In this document: piece by piece, positions 11,433 to 23,419 of the stretch
Numbering within the stretch: position 1 is the stretch's first letter
How the letters are laid out: the number at the start of each line of letters is the position of its first letter
Assembly (NCBI GenBank): GCA_036365515.1
Contig: CM070874.1
Location: forward strand, 170,311,297-170,375,296
DNA from: Torymus aiolomorphi
Lineage: Eukaryota > Arthropoda > Insecta > Hymenoptera > Torymidae
Length of the DNA: 64,000 bases
Direction of reading: 5' to 3'
The notes under the pieces: model-generated
The model's database searches: none
What the model was told of the DNA's origin: nothing
The model's input: only the letters and a program-made list of their open reading frames with translations
Translations under genes and position numbers: made by a program

Positions 11433-12469
11433 ATGTCTGCCTCGTTGCACTCGCGGAAAATGCGCCGACTTCGTCGCCGTGCGGGTGTGAGGGCACTGGA
11501 GGAGATCGTTGTTAAATTAACGCCGCGTTTGTTATTAGTGTTGCTTGACCAGGATGGGCTCAGCACGGAAGGGACACTCGAGGAATTACGCGAACGGAGA
11601 TTGAGGTTCGACGTGATGAAGGTGGACGCGGGGTTAAGCGTACCGATGTACGACGATGATTTCCGGAAGGACGGGCTGCCAGTAACCATTGCTGAGTTAC
11701 TGATGCAGTCGTCAAACGAGGAGTTCGTACTTCCGGGGCCGGGTGAGAGAGCGCCGGCGGGTTCCGGAGCCGATCCGCGCATTTCAACGCACACAGGAGT
11801 AGGGGGAGATTTGCGAGCACCATCGCCGAGTGCACCGGAACAGGTGATTTCGGGGGCACCGGCGGAGGTGATAGAGTCTCGGCCACTGACGCCACCGCCG
11901 TCGCGCGTGTGGAGTGCATTGACAGCGCTGCCTCGGTTCTTTTTAGACGCGAAGTGAGGGAAGAGCTTTCGCGAAGCGGAAATCACTTAATCGGTGAGGA
12001 GCGTGTGCGCGTCGGAGAGTGTAGACGCGAGGAAGTTGTTCGTGCGACGGTGAGGGATCGCGCGGCTTCGATGGAACCGGTTGATAATATGGCTGCGGAT
12101 CAGCCGTGGGGAACGCGGACAGCGAGAGCGAGTACGCCGACCGTGGAGGACGGGTTTGCGCTCGAGAATTGGGAAGAAGTAGTGAGGCGTGCCTTGTTCA
12201 GGGTGAGTCGGGGAGAGTCGACACGCCCTCCGAACGGTACGTGTAGTGAGCCGACTCCCTCGCGCCCTTCCCGGTGCGATCGAGGATCGGCTAGAGAGTG
12301 GTCTGTGATGCGGTCACATGACCTTAGCGAATCTGAATCCTCGGGTTCAGATAGTGAGGACGAGCGAGAAATTGCAGCGACCGTTCCGAGCGCCGGTTTT
12401 TCTGGAACAGGCGGACGAGGCGTCCGCGGAATGCACCGATCTGACACATTTCGGCCGGAAATGTGGTGA
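11433..12469 (+). CDS. gag: Ty3-1 gag N-terminal region, in two overlapping frames
   Basis: The first frame (11433-11957) begins at a true ATG and encodes 174 residues: a basic start (RKMRRLRRRAG), a leucine-rich helical part and a proline/serine-rich linker. A second frame (11909-12469) overlaps by 49 bases. It encodes an Arg-rich, then acidic-serine segment (SESESSGSDSEDERE) and stops just as the capsid-like domain begins in the third frame. N-terminal basic and linker regions like this are usual for Gag proteins, but the split over three frames is not. Either two frameshift lesions have occurred, or the first ORF is a separate small protein. The domain itself is not recognisable, so the label rests on position before the capsid domain. 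Confidence 0.5.
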
Positions 12470-15400
12470 AAGCTTTCAAGGATTGGCACATTTCTTTCTC
12501 GGGGTCGTCTTCGGACGGCGCCGAGGAATTTTTGGAGCGGATCTGCGAAATGCAGCGGTATTATCGGTTGCGTGACGTGGACATTTTGGAAGCTGTTCCT
12601 TGCGCTTTTACGGAGCGAGCGCTGCAGTGGTTTCGTTCCATCGGTCGTGACGCGAGGTCGTTGAATGAGTTTGAGCGACAATTCCGGGAGCGGTTAGTCC
12701 GTAAATTAGATCGGGAAGATATGTACGATGAATTGCGGAATCGGACGCAGGCACCGGAGGAGAAGGTCGCGAATTACTTGGCCGATGTTAGATGCATCAT
12801 CGCGCGGTTCGAACGGCCTCCGTCGACGGCAAAACAGTTACGGATAGTAATTAGGAATTTACATCCGAAGTTTCGGCATTTTTTAGAGGGAAAGTTAGTG
12901 GAAAATTTCGAGGATTTGGGAAAATTCGGAGCGGAGTACGAGCGGAGGCGCGAATTGGATAATAGATACGCGCCGCCACCACCGAGAGGGAAGTCGCGAA
13001 TACCGGCAGCGGCTTTTCGTCGAGAGGAAAGCATGGTAAATGCCGCATCGGCGGGCGAGAAACGAGAAAAAGACGTGAGTCGGCGGTCATCGAACACCGG
13101 TCGTAGGAAGAACCAAGCAGAGGGTCGGAATGTAACTTCGAGCAGCGTTGGTAATGCGGCGGTGGACGTAAGGGTGGACGCGTTTATACCTGCAAACACG
13201 CCGATTAGCGAGGTGCAGCAGCAGGCGCATACAGAGGTAGACAGTGGTCGTCCTAGTAGTGCACTGCCGGCTGCACAGACCGTGTCTCCCCGGGGAATGA
13301 TTAACACTCCGAGAAGTGCTGGGAATCGCAACACCGGTGGATTTAAAGGGCGTTGCTTCTTGTGCAAAAATGTAGGGCACAGGCAGAGCGAGTGTTCACT
13401 TCCCGTCTGTTATGCATGTGGTCAGCCAGGGCATTACGCGAAGGAGTGTACGCAGGGGCGCAGAGTGCCAGGGACGTCACAGCCGATGGGGGCGACGGGT
13501 AATAGTCAGGGAGTGTCACGGAGCGTTCTGCTCGCGGAAACGGAGATAGAGACGCTAGGGTACGTAGGAGAGGGTGTAGAGGTAGCGCACTCTCAGCAGT
13601 TGGCGTGCGATGACTATGATCGGAGGGAAAGCCGCGAGATACTTCGTGAGATTCAAGTGACATTGAATCCCGAATTAATCGCACCCGTGCCGAATGTGGA
13701 TCATGAAGCCGGCACGCCCGCTGAAGGTGAGAGTAGCGCAGTACCAGCTGCACCCACGGAGGACTGGCTAAAGCAGGCCCGAGTGAGACTGGCAGGGCTA
13801 AGAAGCGTAACGAGTAACGAGGCTGCGCGTCCCGAGGATGATAGGGAGCGCGTAGCATTGCGAGAAGGGCTCAGAGCCCTGGATAAAGAGCCTGTTCGCG
13901 TGCCACTGAGCAGTCAGCTGAGCACCGAACAGGATACCGAACAGATTGCGGAGATGGCTGTGGAAAACCGCAATCTGATAACTGTTAGCCTGGGAGGGCG
14001 ACTGTTTAAAGCGTTACTGGATTCGGGAGCGATGGTGTCGTTGGTAGGCGCGGAGATCGCGAATTTGCGTAGAACGCGACTAGTACCGTCGTCAATGATC
14101 GTGCGCGGAGTAAATGGAGGAGCATTGCGCGTGTTAGGAAAAATAAGGTTTATGCTGGAAATAGGTGAACAGGCGAAACCGCTAGAAGTGCGTGCGATTG
14201 AGGGAATCGATCACCAGATGATTTTAGGGATCGATTTTTGTCGATTGTGGGAGTTAGAGATTAAATTCGCGGAACGGATCTGGCGCGTGGGTGGAGGAGA
14301 ATTTAGAGAGTTCGCTGGTCGAGAGGTTGACAGCGCACCTGTAATTATGGAGTGCGCGGGCATCTCGCACACCAGCGAAATAGAGAGAGAGCGCATAACG
14401 CGCCTGATAGAGAGCATCGTGCCGCCACCCGATGCGACACTTGGTTACACCACTCTGATTACACATCAAATTGAGGTGGACAGCTCGCGTCCGGTGAGAT
14501 GTGCGCCGCGGTACATGTCTCCCAGAATGCTAGAGATCGCACAAGAAGAAGTGCGAAGGATGTTGTCAGAGGGTGTGATCGAGTCGTCGGCGAGTGATTG
14601 GTGTAGCGCGCCGGTGATAGTGAAAAAGGCGAGCGGCGGGCACCGATTTTGCATTGATTTTCGCGAACTTAACAAGGTCACGCGCCCGGACGCGTATCCA
14701 ATGCCGAGCGTCGACGCAATTCTAGATCGGTTACGTGACGCGCGTTATATTAGCAAAATAGATTTGCGCCAGGCTTATTTTCAAGTATTGTTGGATGAGG
14801 CAAGTAGGAAGTATACAGCATTCGCGGTGCAGGGCTCGGGATTGTGGCAGTTTCGGCGCATGGCGTTCGGCTTAATTAACGGACCTGCAACTTTTTCTAG
14901 ATTAATTAACGCGCTGTTTGGACCGGAATGTCAGCCGCACGTGTTTGGGTATTTAGATGACGTAATAGTTATCACGAGAACATTCGAAGATCATCTATAT
15001 TGGTTGGATTTTGTATTACGGCGTATTGTGGATGCGGGGCTCGCGATTAGTTTTGAAAAATCAGAGTTTTGCTGCCAGCAGGTTGCGTATTTAGGCTATT
15101 TGTTGGACGCGGAGGGGCTGCGCCCGAATCCAGAACGTGTCGCACCCTTGCTTAATTATCCTGCGCCGAGTAATGTCAAACAATTGAGAAGGTTTTTAGG
15201 TATGGTTGGGTGGTACTCGCGATTTATACCGAGCGAGACTGAGATTAAATTACCGCTAACGAAGCTGCTCCGCAAGGAATAGGAGTGGGAATGGGTTGAG
15301 CGCGAGCAGGAAGCTTTCGAAAAATTGAAAGAAGCATTAGCCTCGGCGCCAGTTCTCGCGCGACCGGACTTTTATCGAACATTTTGCGTGCAAGCGGATG

Positions 15401-17004
15401 CAAGTTCGCATGCAGTGGGGGCGGTTTTGACTCAGAATTTTGAAGACGGCGAGCACCCTATTACGTATGTAAATCGCGTGCTAAGCCCAGCCAAGATTAA
15501 TTACACGGTGACGGAGAAAGAATGTCTAGCCCTTTTGTTTGCAATCCGAAAATTTCGACCGTATCTGGAAGAGTATAAGTTTGTCGCGATTACTGATCAC
15601 AGCACGCTCACTTGTTTGCGAAATAAGAAGGAGCCGACGGGAAGACTCGCGCGTTGGGTGTTAGAAATGCAGCAGTGGGATTTCGGGATAATACACAAAA
15701 AGGGCGCGCTCAACCATGTCCCTGACGCGCTTTCGCGTGACTTAAAGGAGAGCGAAATCGCGAGTTTTGCTGTTACAAATGATGCCTGGTACGCAAAGCG
15801 AATCGCAGAGCTACGTGCGCGACCAGAAATATTTCCGAATTGGCGACTTGATGATGAGATGCTCTATAAATATACGAGAGATCATCTCCTCGACCCGGTG
15901 AGTAATTGCGAGGAGTGCTGGTACCTAGTGGTACCGGCGGATCATAGAGAGCGAGTCCTACGGGATGCTCATAGAGAGGCGTCTTCGGGGAATGTCGGTG
16001 TTGCGAAGACGTATGATAGAGTCGCGTGTGAGTACTATTGGCCCGGCGTGTGGCATGATGTGCACGATCTTGTGCAGCGCTGCGTAGAGTGCCAGCAGTA
16101 TACATCTCTGCAATTTGCACCGCAGGGTCTGATGGGAAAACGCGTGGTAGAGAGGCCCTGGGCGGTCGTCGCGGCGGATGTGATGGAGCTTCCGCGTAGT
16201 AAAAATCAATTTAAATATGTCTTGGTTTTCCAAGACCTTTTAACACGTTGGGCAGAACTCAAACCACTCCGTTCTGCCGACGCGAGGGCCGCCTCGAGCG
16301 CTATAGAGGAGCTGATTCTGTTTAGGTGGGAAACTCCAGATTACTTCCTGACAGATAACGGGAAGGAGTTTGTAAATAAACACTTAGACAAAATCCTCAT
16401 AGAGTACGGAATTAAACATATAACAACGCCGCCCTATCACCCGCAGAGCGACCCGGTCGAGCGCACGAACCGCACACTCAAAACGATGATAGCGACTTTT
16501 GTGGATGCGGACCACAAGAGTTGGGATAAAAATTTGTACACAATTAATACCGCAACACAAGCTACGACGAGGGTTTCCCCAGCGTTTTTAAATTTCGAGA
16601 GGCAGCCTAAACCGGTAAAAAGTTTGAGGAGGGAAGTTGAATCGAGAGAGGGGGTGGTTCGAATAGATCCCACGGAATGGCAAGATCGGTTGAAAAGGCT
16701 AGATGTACTCCGAGATCTGGTGGCCAGGCATATCGACTCCGAGCAAGAGCGGCAGAAACAATATTATGATAAAGGCAGGAGACACGTGGAATTTTTTGTA
16801 GGTGATTTAGTGTTGCGGAAGCAACACTCGCTCTCAAATGCCGCACGCGCGTTCTCGGCAAAGTTAGATGTGTACAAGATTTTGGAAGTGCTCTCGCCGG
16901 AGGTGTATGTGTTAGAAACGAGCTCGAAGAAACACTGCGAAAGCGCACGTTTCGGAGTTAAAAAAATGGTTACCACCGAGAAATGCAAAATAGGTCAAAT
17001 TTAG
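12463..17004 (+). pseudogene. pol: Ty3-1 gag-pol: capsid, zinc knuckles, protease, RT, RNase H, integrase
   Basis: One reading frame with a single TAG at 15280-15282. Residues 1-165 form a Retrotrans_gag-type capsid domain (FKDWHISFSG, ALQWFRSIG). CCHC knuckles (CFLCKNVGHRQSEC and CYACGQPGHYAKEC) lie near residues 298-326. The aspartic protease motif LLDSGA is near residue 519. The reverse transcriptase follows with the SAPVIVKKASG fingers motif, RFCIDFRELN, and YLDD near residue 830. After the stop come RNase H (DASSHAVGA, EKECLALLFAI, TDHSTL, PDALSR) and integrase with DDE residues in AADVMELP, TDNGKEF and VERTNRTLK. In the integrase zinc finger the second histidine is Asn (GNVGV where GHLGV is usual, and is what Ty3-2 has). 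The stop between RT and RNase H and the missing upstream ATG argue that this copy is not autonomous, although much of the frame is intact. Confidence 0.85.
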
Positions 17005-17047
17005 GGTTTTGTGTGAGTGCACGTTGAAAGTGTGATGGTGATTACTG

Positions 17048-17119
17048 TTTTTTTTTTGTTGTGTTTTTTTGCGTAAGGATGAATTGACGCGACGAGAGAA
17101 AATGTTGTTCTGTTCACAG
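17048..17119 (+). promoter_or_regulatory. Splice-acceptor-like sequence before Ty3-1 ORF3
   Basis: A T-rich tract (17048-17070) and TGTTGTTCTGTTCACAG ending at 17119 lie between the end of pol and the third ORF. This is the place where env-bearing gypsy elements splice a subgenomic mRNA. The related Ty3-2 has a similar acceptor at the same place. No donor was identified. Confidence 0.4.
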
Positions 17120-17157
17120 GTGTAGGTCAACTGCTGTCGGAGAGGAGAGCGGCGTAA

Positions 17158-18860
17158 ATGGACGCCGATAAAGAGCCGGAGGGGCCCCGGGAAGCCCCTG
17201 CGGGTAGCAAGGCAGGGGAGCGCCGCGGAGTTGCGATGGCTGGCGTAGCCGCCGTCGCCACGAGCGTTGCAGCCCCTGTTTGAGAGCTGTTGAGTAGGAC
17301 GTGTACGTCCTTCTCGACGGAGGGGAGAGAGCAGCCGCTTCTCGGCTGGTAGTCTCTCTGCCGAGCATCCCTGAGGAAGAGGAGGATCGGCTCTCGATCG
17401 ATTTGGTTGAGGGGCTGATAGATGCTGAGACGGAGTCACTTTTGCTGGGAGAACCCCCGCACGAAGCTGGCCCCGCCGCCGCCTTCGCAATGGAGACCTT
17501 GCAGGTCCAGAGCGAGGCGACGGTGGATGCGCAGAGCAATAGTGTTCCGGGCCAGCAAACGGTGGTCGGCACGCAGCCCCGAGGCCGATCGAGCGAGTGG
17601 CCGGAACCCCTCGTCCGAGAAGGAACACTGGAGGTGTCGGATCCGGACCCGCAACCTCCAGTGCTCCCCGGGATTGTCGGCATCGAGAGAGGCGAGCCCG
17701 ATTCCTTCCATATGGAATGGGATGGGGCACCAGTCTCCTCGGCGAGACTGTTCGAGTGCCTCCGAGACCGAACAGAGATGCGCGGTGTCCAGCGAGCGGA
17801 GTGTACGCAGAACGCTTATGCTCGCGGGAACATCGCGCCGGCCGGGTTCTGGGAGGATGAACGCTGCCGGGAGAACGAGGAGCGGGCTGGTACAGGGAGA
17901 AGGAGGAGGAAAAAGAAGGGCAAGGGCCTGAACTTCCAGAAGGAAGATATTGTGTCGGTGCTGTTTAGCGCCGACACTATAGAGAGGCAGGTGAGCCCGG
18001 AGGAAAGAGCGCGGGAGGGGCTAGAGAGTGGTGCAAACCGCTCGAGAGTGCCAACCGTTGCGCTTCCTCTGGAGCGCCCTGTTTTGCGAGCCGCGCGGGC
18101 CGAGGAGCGACGGGTGGAGAGGCAGGCGCCGTGCGCGCCTCGGAACCTGGCGCACACTCCTGCCCGGCGCAGGAAGAAGCGACAGGAGGAAAGCCGGCCG
18201 TCGGAAGACGACAGTGAGAGGCGACGGCAGAAGTCGCACGAGGGGACGCCCGAGCCGGCAAAGAAGCTAAGACGTGGAAAATGGCTCGGGCGAGATGGGT
18301 GCCGGGTGAGAGGTGCCCAGTTTGGAGGACTGGTCCACGTCCCAGTAGACCCTCGTGTCGATGCGAAGCCGTTCTCTTGCTTCAACTGCCGCCTTCCTGG
18401 GCATCGCATGGCAGAGTGCGGGCAGCCACGCAACCAGCTGGTCTGCTTTAATTGCGGGCGGCTGGAAGTGACGATTCGCACGTGCCCTCGATGTGGGCCG
18501 GCTCACTCCGCGTTTCTGGCGGAGAGGAAGGAGGCAGCGGCGGGGGCGGTCATGCAGGCGACTGAAGTTTTCGTCGCGCCGGTCTTGCCGCGGGTGGTAG
18601 AGGTGGCGGCGTCTTCCGTGTTGGAAACGGAGGCGACGGTACCCGAGACACCTGCAGGCAGGAGGAGAAAATGCCGGCGCGCGAAAAAGAAAAAGAAGTC
18701 GACGCAGGTTGCATCAGTACTGCCGGGGCCGCCGCCAGAGCCGCAGCCTTCAACCGAACGCCAGCCGCTCGCGTCTGAGGAGCCCCAGCCGTGCTCGAGC
18801 CGAGGCACGACTTATGAAAGGTTTTACCAGAGCTTGCGCCGGTTGTCTCCAGCGACGTAA
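17158..18860 (+). CDS. Ty3-1 third ORF, zinc-knuckle protein downstream of pol
   Basis: The main frame is 17301-18860 (519 codons; first ATG in frame at about 17490). A short frame from ATG 17158 (MDADKEPEG..., ending at 17283) may be its true start, displaced by a frameshift. The protein is acidic at the start, then very basic (GRRRRKKKGKG and similar runs). Near the middle it has FGGL followed by two knuckle-like motifs: CFNCRLPGHRMAEC (a canonical CCHC, C-x2-C-x4-H-x4-C) and CFNCGRLEV...CPRCGPAH (CxxC...CxxC...H). The tail is Ser/Pro/Lys-rich. There is no signal peptide or membrane segment, so it is not an envelope protein. The knuckles suggest nucleic-acid binding. The same protein type occurs after pol in Ty3-2, which argues that it is a functional third gene and not a chance frame. 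Confidence 0.7.
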
Positions 18861-19349
18861 GAGCGGTTGAAGGGAGTTTGGAGAGGGGAGCAGGTTTGCT
18901 CGTCGGATTCGTCTGACTGAGCAGCCTGCCCAACATAGAGAGCTCGTCCTGGGTTTTTCCCGGAACCCAGGGTGCGAGATGCAAAGGCGCCAAGGCGCAT
19001 AGAGAGGTGAAAGCAGGTCGACCGACATATAAGTGAGTATGGGAACATTAGAAAATTGTGCATGTGTTGTTTTACGAGTGCATGTATAATACGAGAATGT
19101 ACGGACAATTTGTATAAAAAAAAAAAAAAAAAAAATTTATGAGTAAAGTTACGTTATCACGGATAGCTGAGTTGCACGCGCACACGAGCGAAGCCTCTTA
19201 GAGCTTCGTTGGTAGAGAGCGGAATTCTTTTTGATTATTTAATGAGGATAATGTACTTGTTTAGCGTGCGCACGAGGCGATGGCCAATCGCGGGTGCGGG
19301 AATCCGGAAGCCGCTTGTCTCGGGGAGATTCGCGGCTTGGGAGGGGCTA
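18861..19349 (+). other. Ty3-1 3' untranslated region and polypurine tract
   Basis: No ORF. A run of A at about 19118-19135 is followed by GC-rich sequence. GGGAGGGG at 19339-19346, directly before the 3' LTR, fits the polypurine tract that primes plus-strand synthesis. Confidence 0.65.
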
Positions 19350-19649
19350 TGACGAGGAACACGCATTATAGCTGTGCCCTCGTCGCCTCGCATTTCTCGC
19401 TGCCCGCGCTGGCCAGAGCCCGTGTACGCACAAGTAAATGTTCATATATTTACACGGGCTCTCTCTTGTTTTGAGGATTCGGCAACGATGCGAGGTGTGT
19501 GGAAAGACACACACACACACATGAAGGGCGCTGGAGAGGGAGAGAGCGGCCGAGGAGCGCGGCTGCCGCGGCGAGAACAGGAGCCGCGAGCAGCTAGTAC
19601 CAAGTGATTAGTCGAAGTGCGCGCACGCGAAGTTCCCCTCGCGCCGACC

Positions 19650-19735
<86 letters not shown>

Positions 19736-20321
19736 CACTTGAGAAGCTGCTGGTGCGGAGAGAGAGGTGCTCTCCTCCGCCTTTAGTCAGCTGCCTCCTG
19801 CATCACCGCTGCACGTTCATCATCGGCCATCAGCACCGCAGGAAGCAGCGAGCACGACTCTTCGGCGAGCAAGGCGAGTAGCCGTGGTTTCGGCCTTGCG
19901 TTGGCCAGCGCGCGCGTGCGATAGTGAGAGCGAGGGTTTGTATCGCCGTTGAGCGCCGAGAAATCGGCAGCTCACGCCGATCACCCTCGACTTAGAGTGC
20001 GGGGCCGAGAAAACCCCGATTGCGAGGTCACGCTGCGGCGTTGACATTTAGTGCGCGTATCGCTATCATTACCGGCGCGGTTCGCCAGATACTCAAATCA
20101 TCGGAAGTGAATTGTCGGGTTTATATGTTAAAAGGATAAATAAAGAAATAGTATTTGTGAATGAGAAGTGAGTACTTGTGTGCACCCTTTTTTCCGCCTT
20201 TCCTCTCAGCACAGGAGTCGGCCTCCCACCGACTCCGCAGCCGTCGGAGCTTCAGCCTCCGGTCCTGCTAAATAAATAACTTGTGCGTTGTTGCCAGGGA
20301 AAAGTGAGGTGCAACGTTACA
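19350..20321 (+). repeat. Ty3-1 3' LTR
   Basis: 972 bp, homologous to 8832-9758. The excess length is explained by a GA microsatellite of about 83 bases (19652-19734) that is only about 25 bases in the 5' LTR. Confidence 0.9.
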
Positions 20322-20900
20322 AGTTTAATAAATCATTAAACTAGGTAGCCCTATGGAACTATAACTAATAAGGATTGATTCCAAGTTATGATATCCAGAT
20401 TTCCGTCTAACCCTCGAAGGTGTTTTCCTACCGCTACTGATGACTTAAAGTACTGTCCAAATAATCTTCCAGGTCTTTTTTCGTATACAAAGCCTCAAAT
20501 ATGATTATCTTAAGAAATGCGTACGATAACCACTATTGTCTATACAAGCAGATTAATTTTGTTTGTCAGACAATTTTTCTTCATAAATCTGTTAAAACAA
20601 TTTTCAGATAAGTATGAGTAACCTCAAAAGTTTTTGAGGAAACTCGACATATTTAGTTTAAAAAAATGGAAAAGGTTCTTTGTGTTTTTTGTCTTTTTTT
20701 AGGATGTGGAAGTAGACAGACAACCTCATCTACCATCAAGGAGCGATTTCATTAAGATGCAATAAGAAGTTTTGTCGAAAAGAAGGGATAACTTGGATTG
20801 TCGATATCAAGTCACTTAATTAATTTATGCTGAATAATACATAATTTTCTTCAATGCATGGTAAAATTAAAAATTGTAACGTTGTATTTTCGCTATCCCT
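20322..20900. other. No gene recognised; right flank of Ty3-1
   Basis: AT-rich sequence beginning with the AGTTT that matches the left flank. No coding or repeat signal seen. Confidence 0.45.
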
Positions 20901-22110
20901 ATACGACACGCTACAACTAATTTATTTTGGCCAGATCTCCGGAGGCAGAGTTGCTCCGTCCGCCGCGAAGGTGGGGGGAGGCCACCTTCTACGCTCGAGG
21001 ATGGGAAAAGTGATGGGAGAATGACCGGGTTAACACGAAATATCTCTTTACTAGTCTCTATTACCAGCCGTGCATCGCACACGGCTGTCAAACGTACTCA
21101 TATCACAAATTATTCCCGACAATTATTGCGCGACTAATCCGCGACATACGTGTCGCGGCTCTCTATGGTAGACAGAGCTACCTTCACTATGCAATACACG
21201 TACGCGCGACGTAGTCGCGGCACTGCGTATACTCGTGGAGCTCGCCAGAGCGGCTACGCACGAGGACTCTAAGGGGGCCGGGGCCGTCCGCGAATATTAC
21301 TCGGCGCGGGAGAGAGAGAGATACTCGCCTCGTTTGTGGGTTGCCGCTATGCTGCCGACGCTTCCGCTGCCGCTGCCGATGTTACCCTGGGCTGGCGATG
21401 CTGGCTCAGCGGTGCTGGCTCGGCGGCGTGGTCACACCTCGATGAGACCTGCGTCTCCCCACGTGGCTGTCCTCCGCCGCGGCTTCTCTGCGTACACCCT
21501 GTGCACGCTGCTGTTGGTAGTGATGCTGGTAGAGGCAGGCCGGGCGGCTGGATGACGTAACGAGCTATCGCGAATACTCTCCTCGAAAGCTGCTTATAAG
21601 TCGCGACTGTTCGCGGTGCCGGTCGGAGCGGTAAGAGAGTGAGCAATTAGCTCTGCTCACTCATCTGCCCATAGCTGTGATTAGCTAGGCTCCCCTCGTC
21701 TCTCATTCTCTCTCTCTCTCTCTCCTCTATTCAGCAGCGCGCAGTATCGGCGCTCTTCTTCCTCGCCTCTCTCTCTCTCTCTCTTTCTCTCCTAGTGCGC
21801 AGTGTCGGCGCTCTCCTTCGTCGCCCCTCTCTCCTTCTGCTAGCGCGTAGTGCCGGCGTTCTTCCTCCTTGCCTCTCTCGTCACCAAAGTCCCTTGACCG
21901 AACACAAAGTCATGTATACACAGCATAGAGTATATGCTTGTGTATCGACTTTGGCCAGGACGAACGGAGAGAGCGACATTGTCGAGTCTTAGACTATACG
22001 AGAGCTCTGCTTGCGCAAGTCCCTCGTCACAAAATTCACAAATGCTCTGTATAAAAAGAATGAGCTCTGGCATGGATTTAATCTTACATTGGCGATACAA
22101 ACCAAAAATA
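20901..22110. other. GC-rich segment with CT repeats, no gene assigned
   Basis: Abruptly GC-rich compared with its flanks. At about 21703-21880 it contains (CT)n runs and three imperfect copies of a unit of about 55-60 bases with the core GCGCAGTGTCGGCGCTCTTC. The open frames (21235-21555, 21347-21646) lack any recognisable domain. The base composition suggests LTR or other transposon sequence, but I found no partner copy. Confidence 0.35.
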
Positions 22111-22919
22111 ATGGAAATATTGCAAAAACTGGAATATATTCAGGTAATACAATTTTTTTAAATTAATTCTTTCTCTTGATTCTTAATATTTAATATAATT
22201 TATGTATATTTTATTCGTATAATTAATTGGATACATTTTTTTTGTAGCACAAAGAGCAGAAAATGGAAAAAAATGTGAATATCGTACATATTTTTCCAGT
22301 TTTTTTTTTTAAATTAGAATGGCTGCAGCGTTTTTTTGGGAGGTGGTATTGTCTATAACTCTGCAGAGGTTCATGGTGTAATATTATCTAGAACCTCTGC
22401 CAGTTTCAAGAAAATTGGTGTTCTAGAACCCTGAGCCTCTCGTAGTGAGTAGTGGTATGCTTATTTATATAATTGAAATTTGATATTGATAACAGAAGAA
22501 TTTTCAATTATATGGAATAGTAAATAGTACTGAAAAATCTTCTCACATATAATCTTCATGTGGACTATTTGTCAGATAAGTATAATTAAAAAAAAATTGA
22601 CAAAATGTAAATGCACACTGTCTAATTGTCGACATTGATTCTTTGTAGTTATTTAAATTATTTTCAGGTGGTGGATCCAGAGCAATAAGGAACTTTGATC
22701 CTCATTTTTATTAATTTTCAAGCGACACTTTTATACTTTGAAATTAGAATATTTGCCACGTAAATTTCATTGAGAAGTTTTCAACATGTGCAATTTTACC
22801 AGAACAGATTATGTATTTCTCAATTATAAAGGTATGTGTGCTTTTTTAATAAAATTCTTAATGCTTGTATTATTAAAAATGCATATTTTTAGAAGTATAC
22901 AAACAATTGTAAATATAAA
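22111..22919. other. No gene recognised
   Basis: AT-rich, with T and A runs. No coding signal, RNA gene or paired repeat seen. Confidence 0.45.
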
Positions 22920-23060
22920 TATCTAAAAGGTTACTTATGCGGACACATTCTTAATGGGAACGGTACTTATGCGGACATCACCTGACTTATGCAGACATTT
23001 TTGAGTGTCGGCATAAAAGAGGGATTATTTCTTTAGTAAAACATGACTTATGCAGACATC
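22920..23060 (+). repeat. Four copies of ACTTATGC(G/A)GACA
   Basis: The phrase occurs at about 22933, 22970, 22983 and 23044 with irregular spacing, directly before R-B copy 2. It is probably part of the same repeat family's end. Confidence 0.5.
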
Positions 23061-23215
23061 AGGGTTTGTCTACAATACTTCCTCGGTAATTTTTTCGGAA
23101 TTTTGTTCCGGAATTCCATACTAAAAGCGGGCGCCGCAGGCGTCGTGGTGTTAGTCAATACCCTGAGGGATGTTTTTATTGTAGACAATGGCGCGCGCGC
23201 CCTTACCTCCATCTT
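23060..23215 (+). repeat. R-B copy 2
   Basis: Shares AAGCGGGCGCCGCAGGCGTC with copies 1 and 3, and a longer GTGGTGTTAGTCAATA stretch with copy 3, which is inverted. Copies 2 and 3 flank the Tc1/mariner-type element, so they may be the arms of an older fold-back element into which it inserted. Confidence 0.65.
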
Positions 23216-23257
23216 GAACTCTGGAGAAACAAACTCTATGTCAACGTAAGTACCTAT

Positions 23258-23259
23258 AC

Positions 23260-23352
<93 letters not shown>
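23258..23352. repeat. (TA)n microsatellite
   Basis: About 95 bases of TA abutting the left end of the next transposon. A shorter run abuts its right end (26589-26618). Confidence 0.9.
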
Positions 23353-23354
<2 letters not shown>

Positions 23355-23419
23355 CCGGGTGTCCCATTTTAAAACCACCAGGCAAATATCTCGAAAACTA
23401 AGGGAGATGGAAAAAAACT

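Larger units (their letters stand above)
8832..20321 (+). mobile_element. Ty3/gypsy retrotransposon Ty3-1, full length
   Basis: Two LTRs in direct orientation (8832-9758 and 19350-20321), starting TGACGAGGA and ending CAACGTTACA, enclose a 9.6 kb internal region. AGTTT occurs just outside both ends (8826-8830 and 20322-20326, allowing one unmatched base at 8831), consistent with a 5-bp target duplication. Order: LTR, primer-binding site, long leader, gag, protease, RT, RNase H, integrase, third ORF, polypurine tract, LTR. The domain order (integrase last) places it in Ty3/gypsy. Lesions: gag split over frames, one stop between RT and RNase H, an integrase zinc-finger change. The LTRs differ by scattered substitutions and one microsatellite expansion, so the insertion is moderately young. 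Confidence 0.9.

Noticed and set aside
15280..15282. Programmed stop-codon readthrough in Ty3-1 pol
   Set aside because: The TAG lies between RT and RNase H, not at a gag/pol boundary; a point mutation is simpler.
17301..18860. Envelope gene of an errantivirus-type element
   Set aside because: No signal peptide, membrane span or furin-like site; zinc knuckles point to nucleic-acid binding.
11402..18993. Several long minus-strand ORFs across Ty3-1
   Set aside because: They lie antisense to gag, pol and ORF3, have no domains, and follow from the high GC of the coding strand.
20901..22110. Solo LTR or host CpG-island promoter
   Set aside because: Composition fits either, but no second copy, target duplication or downstream exon was found.
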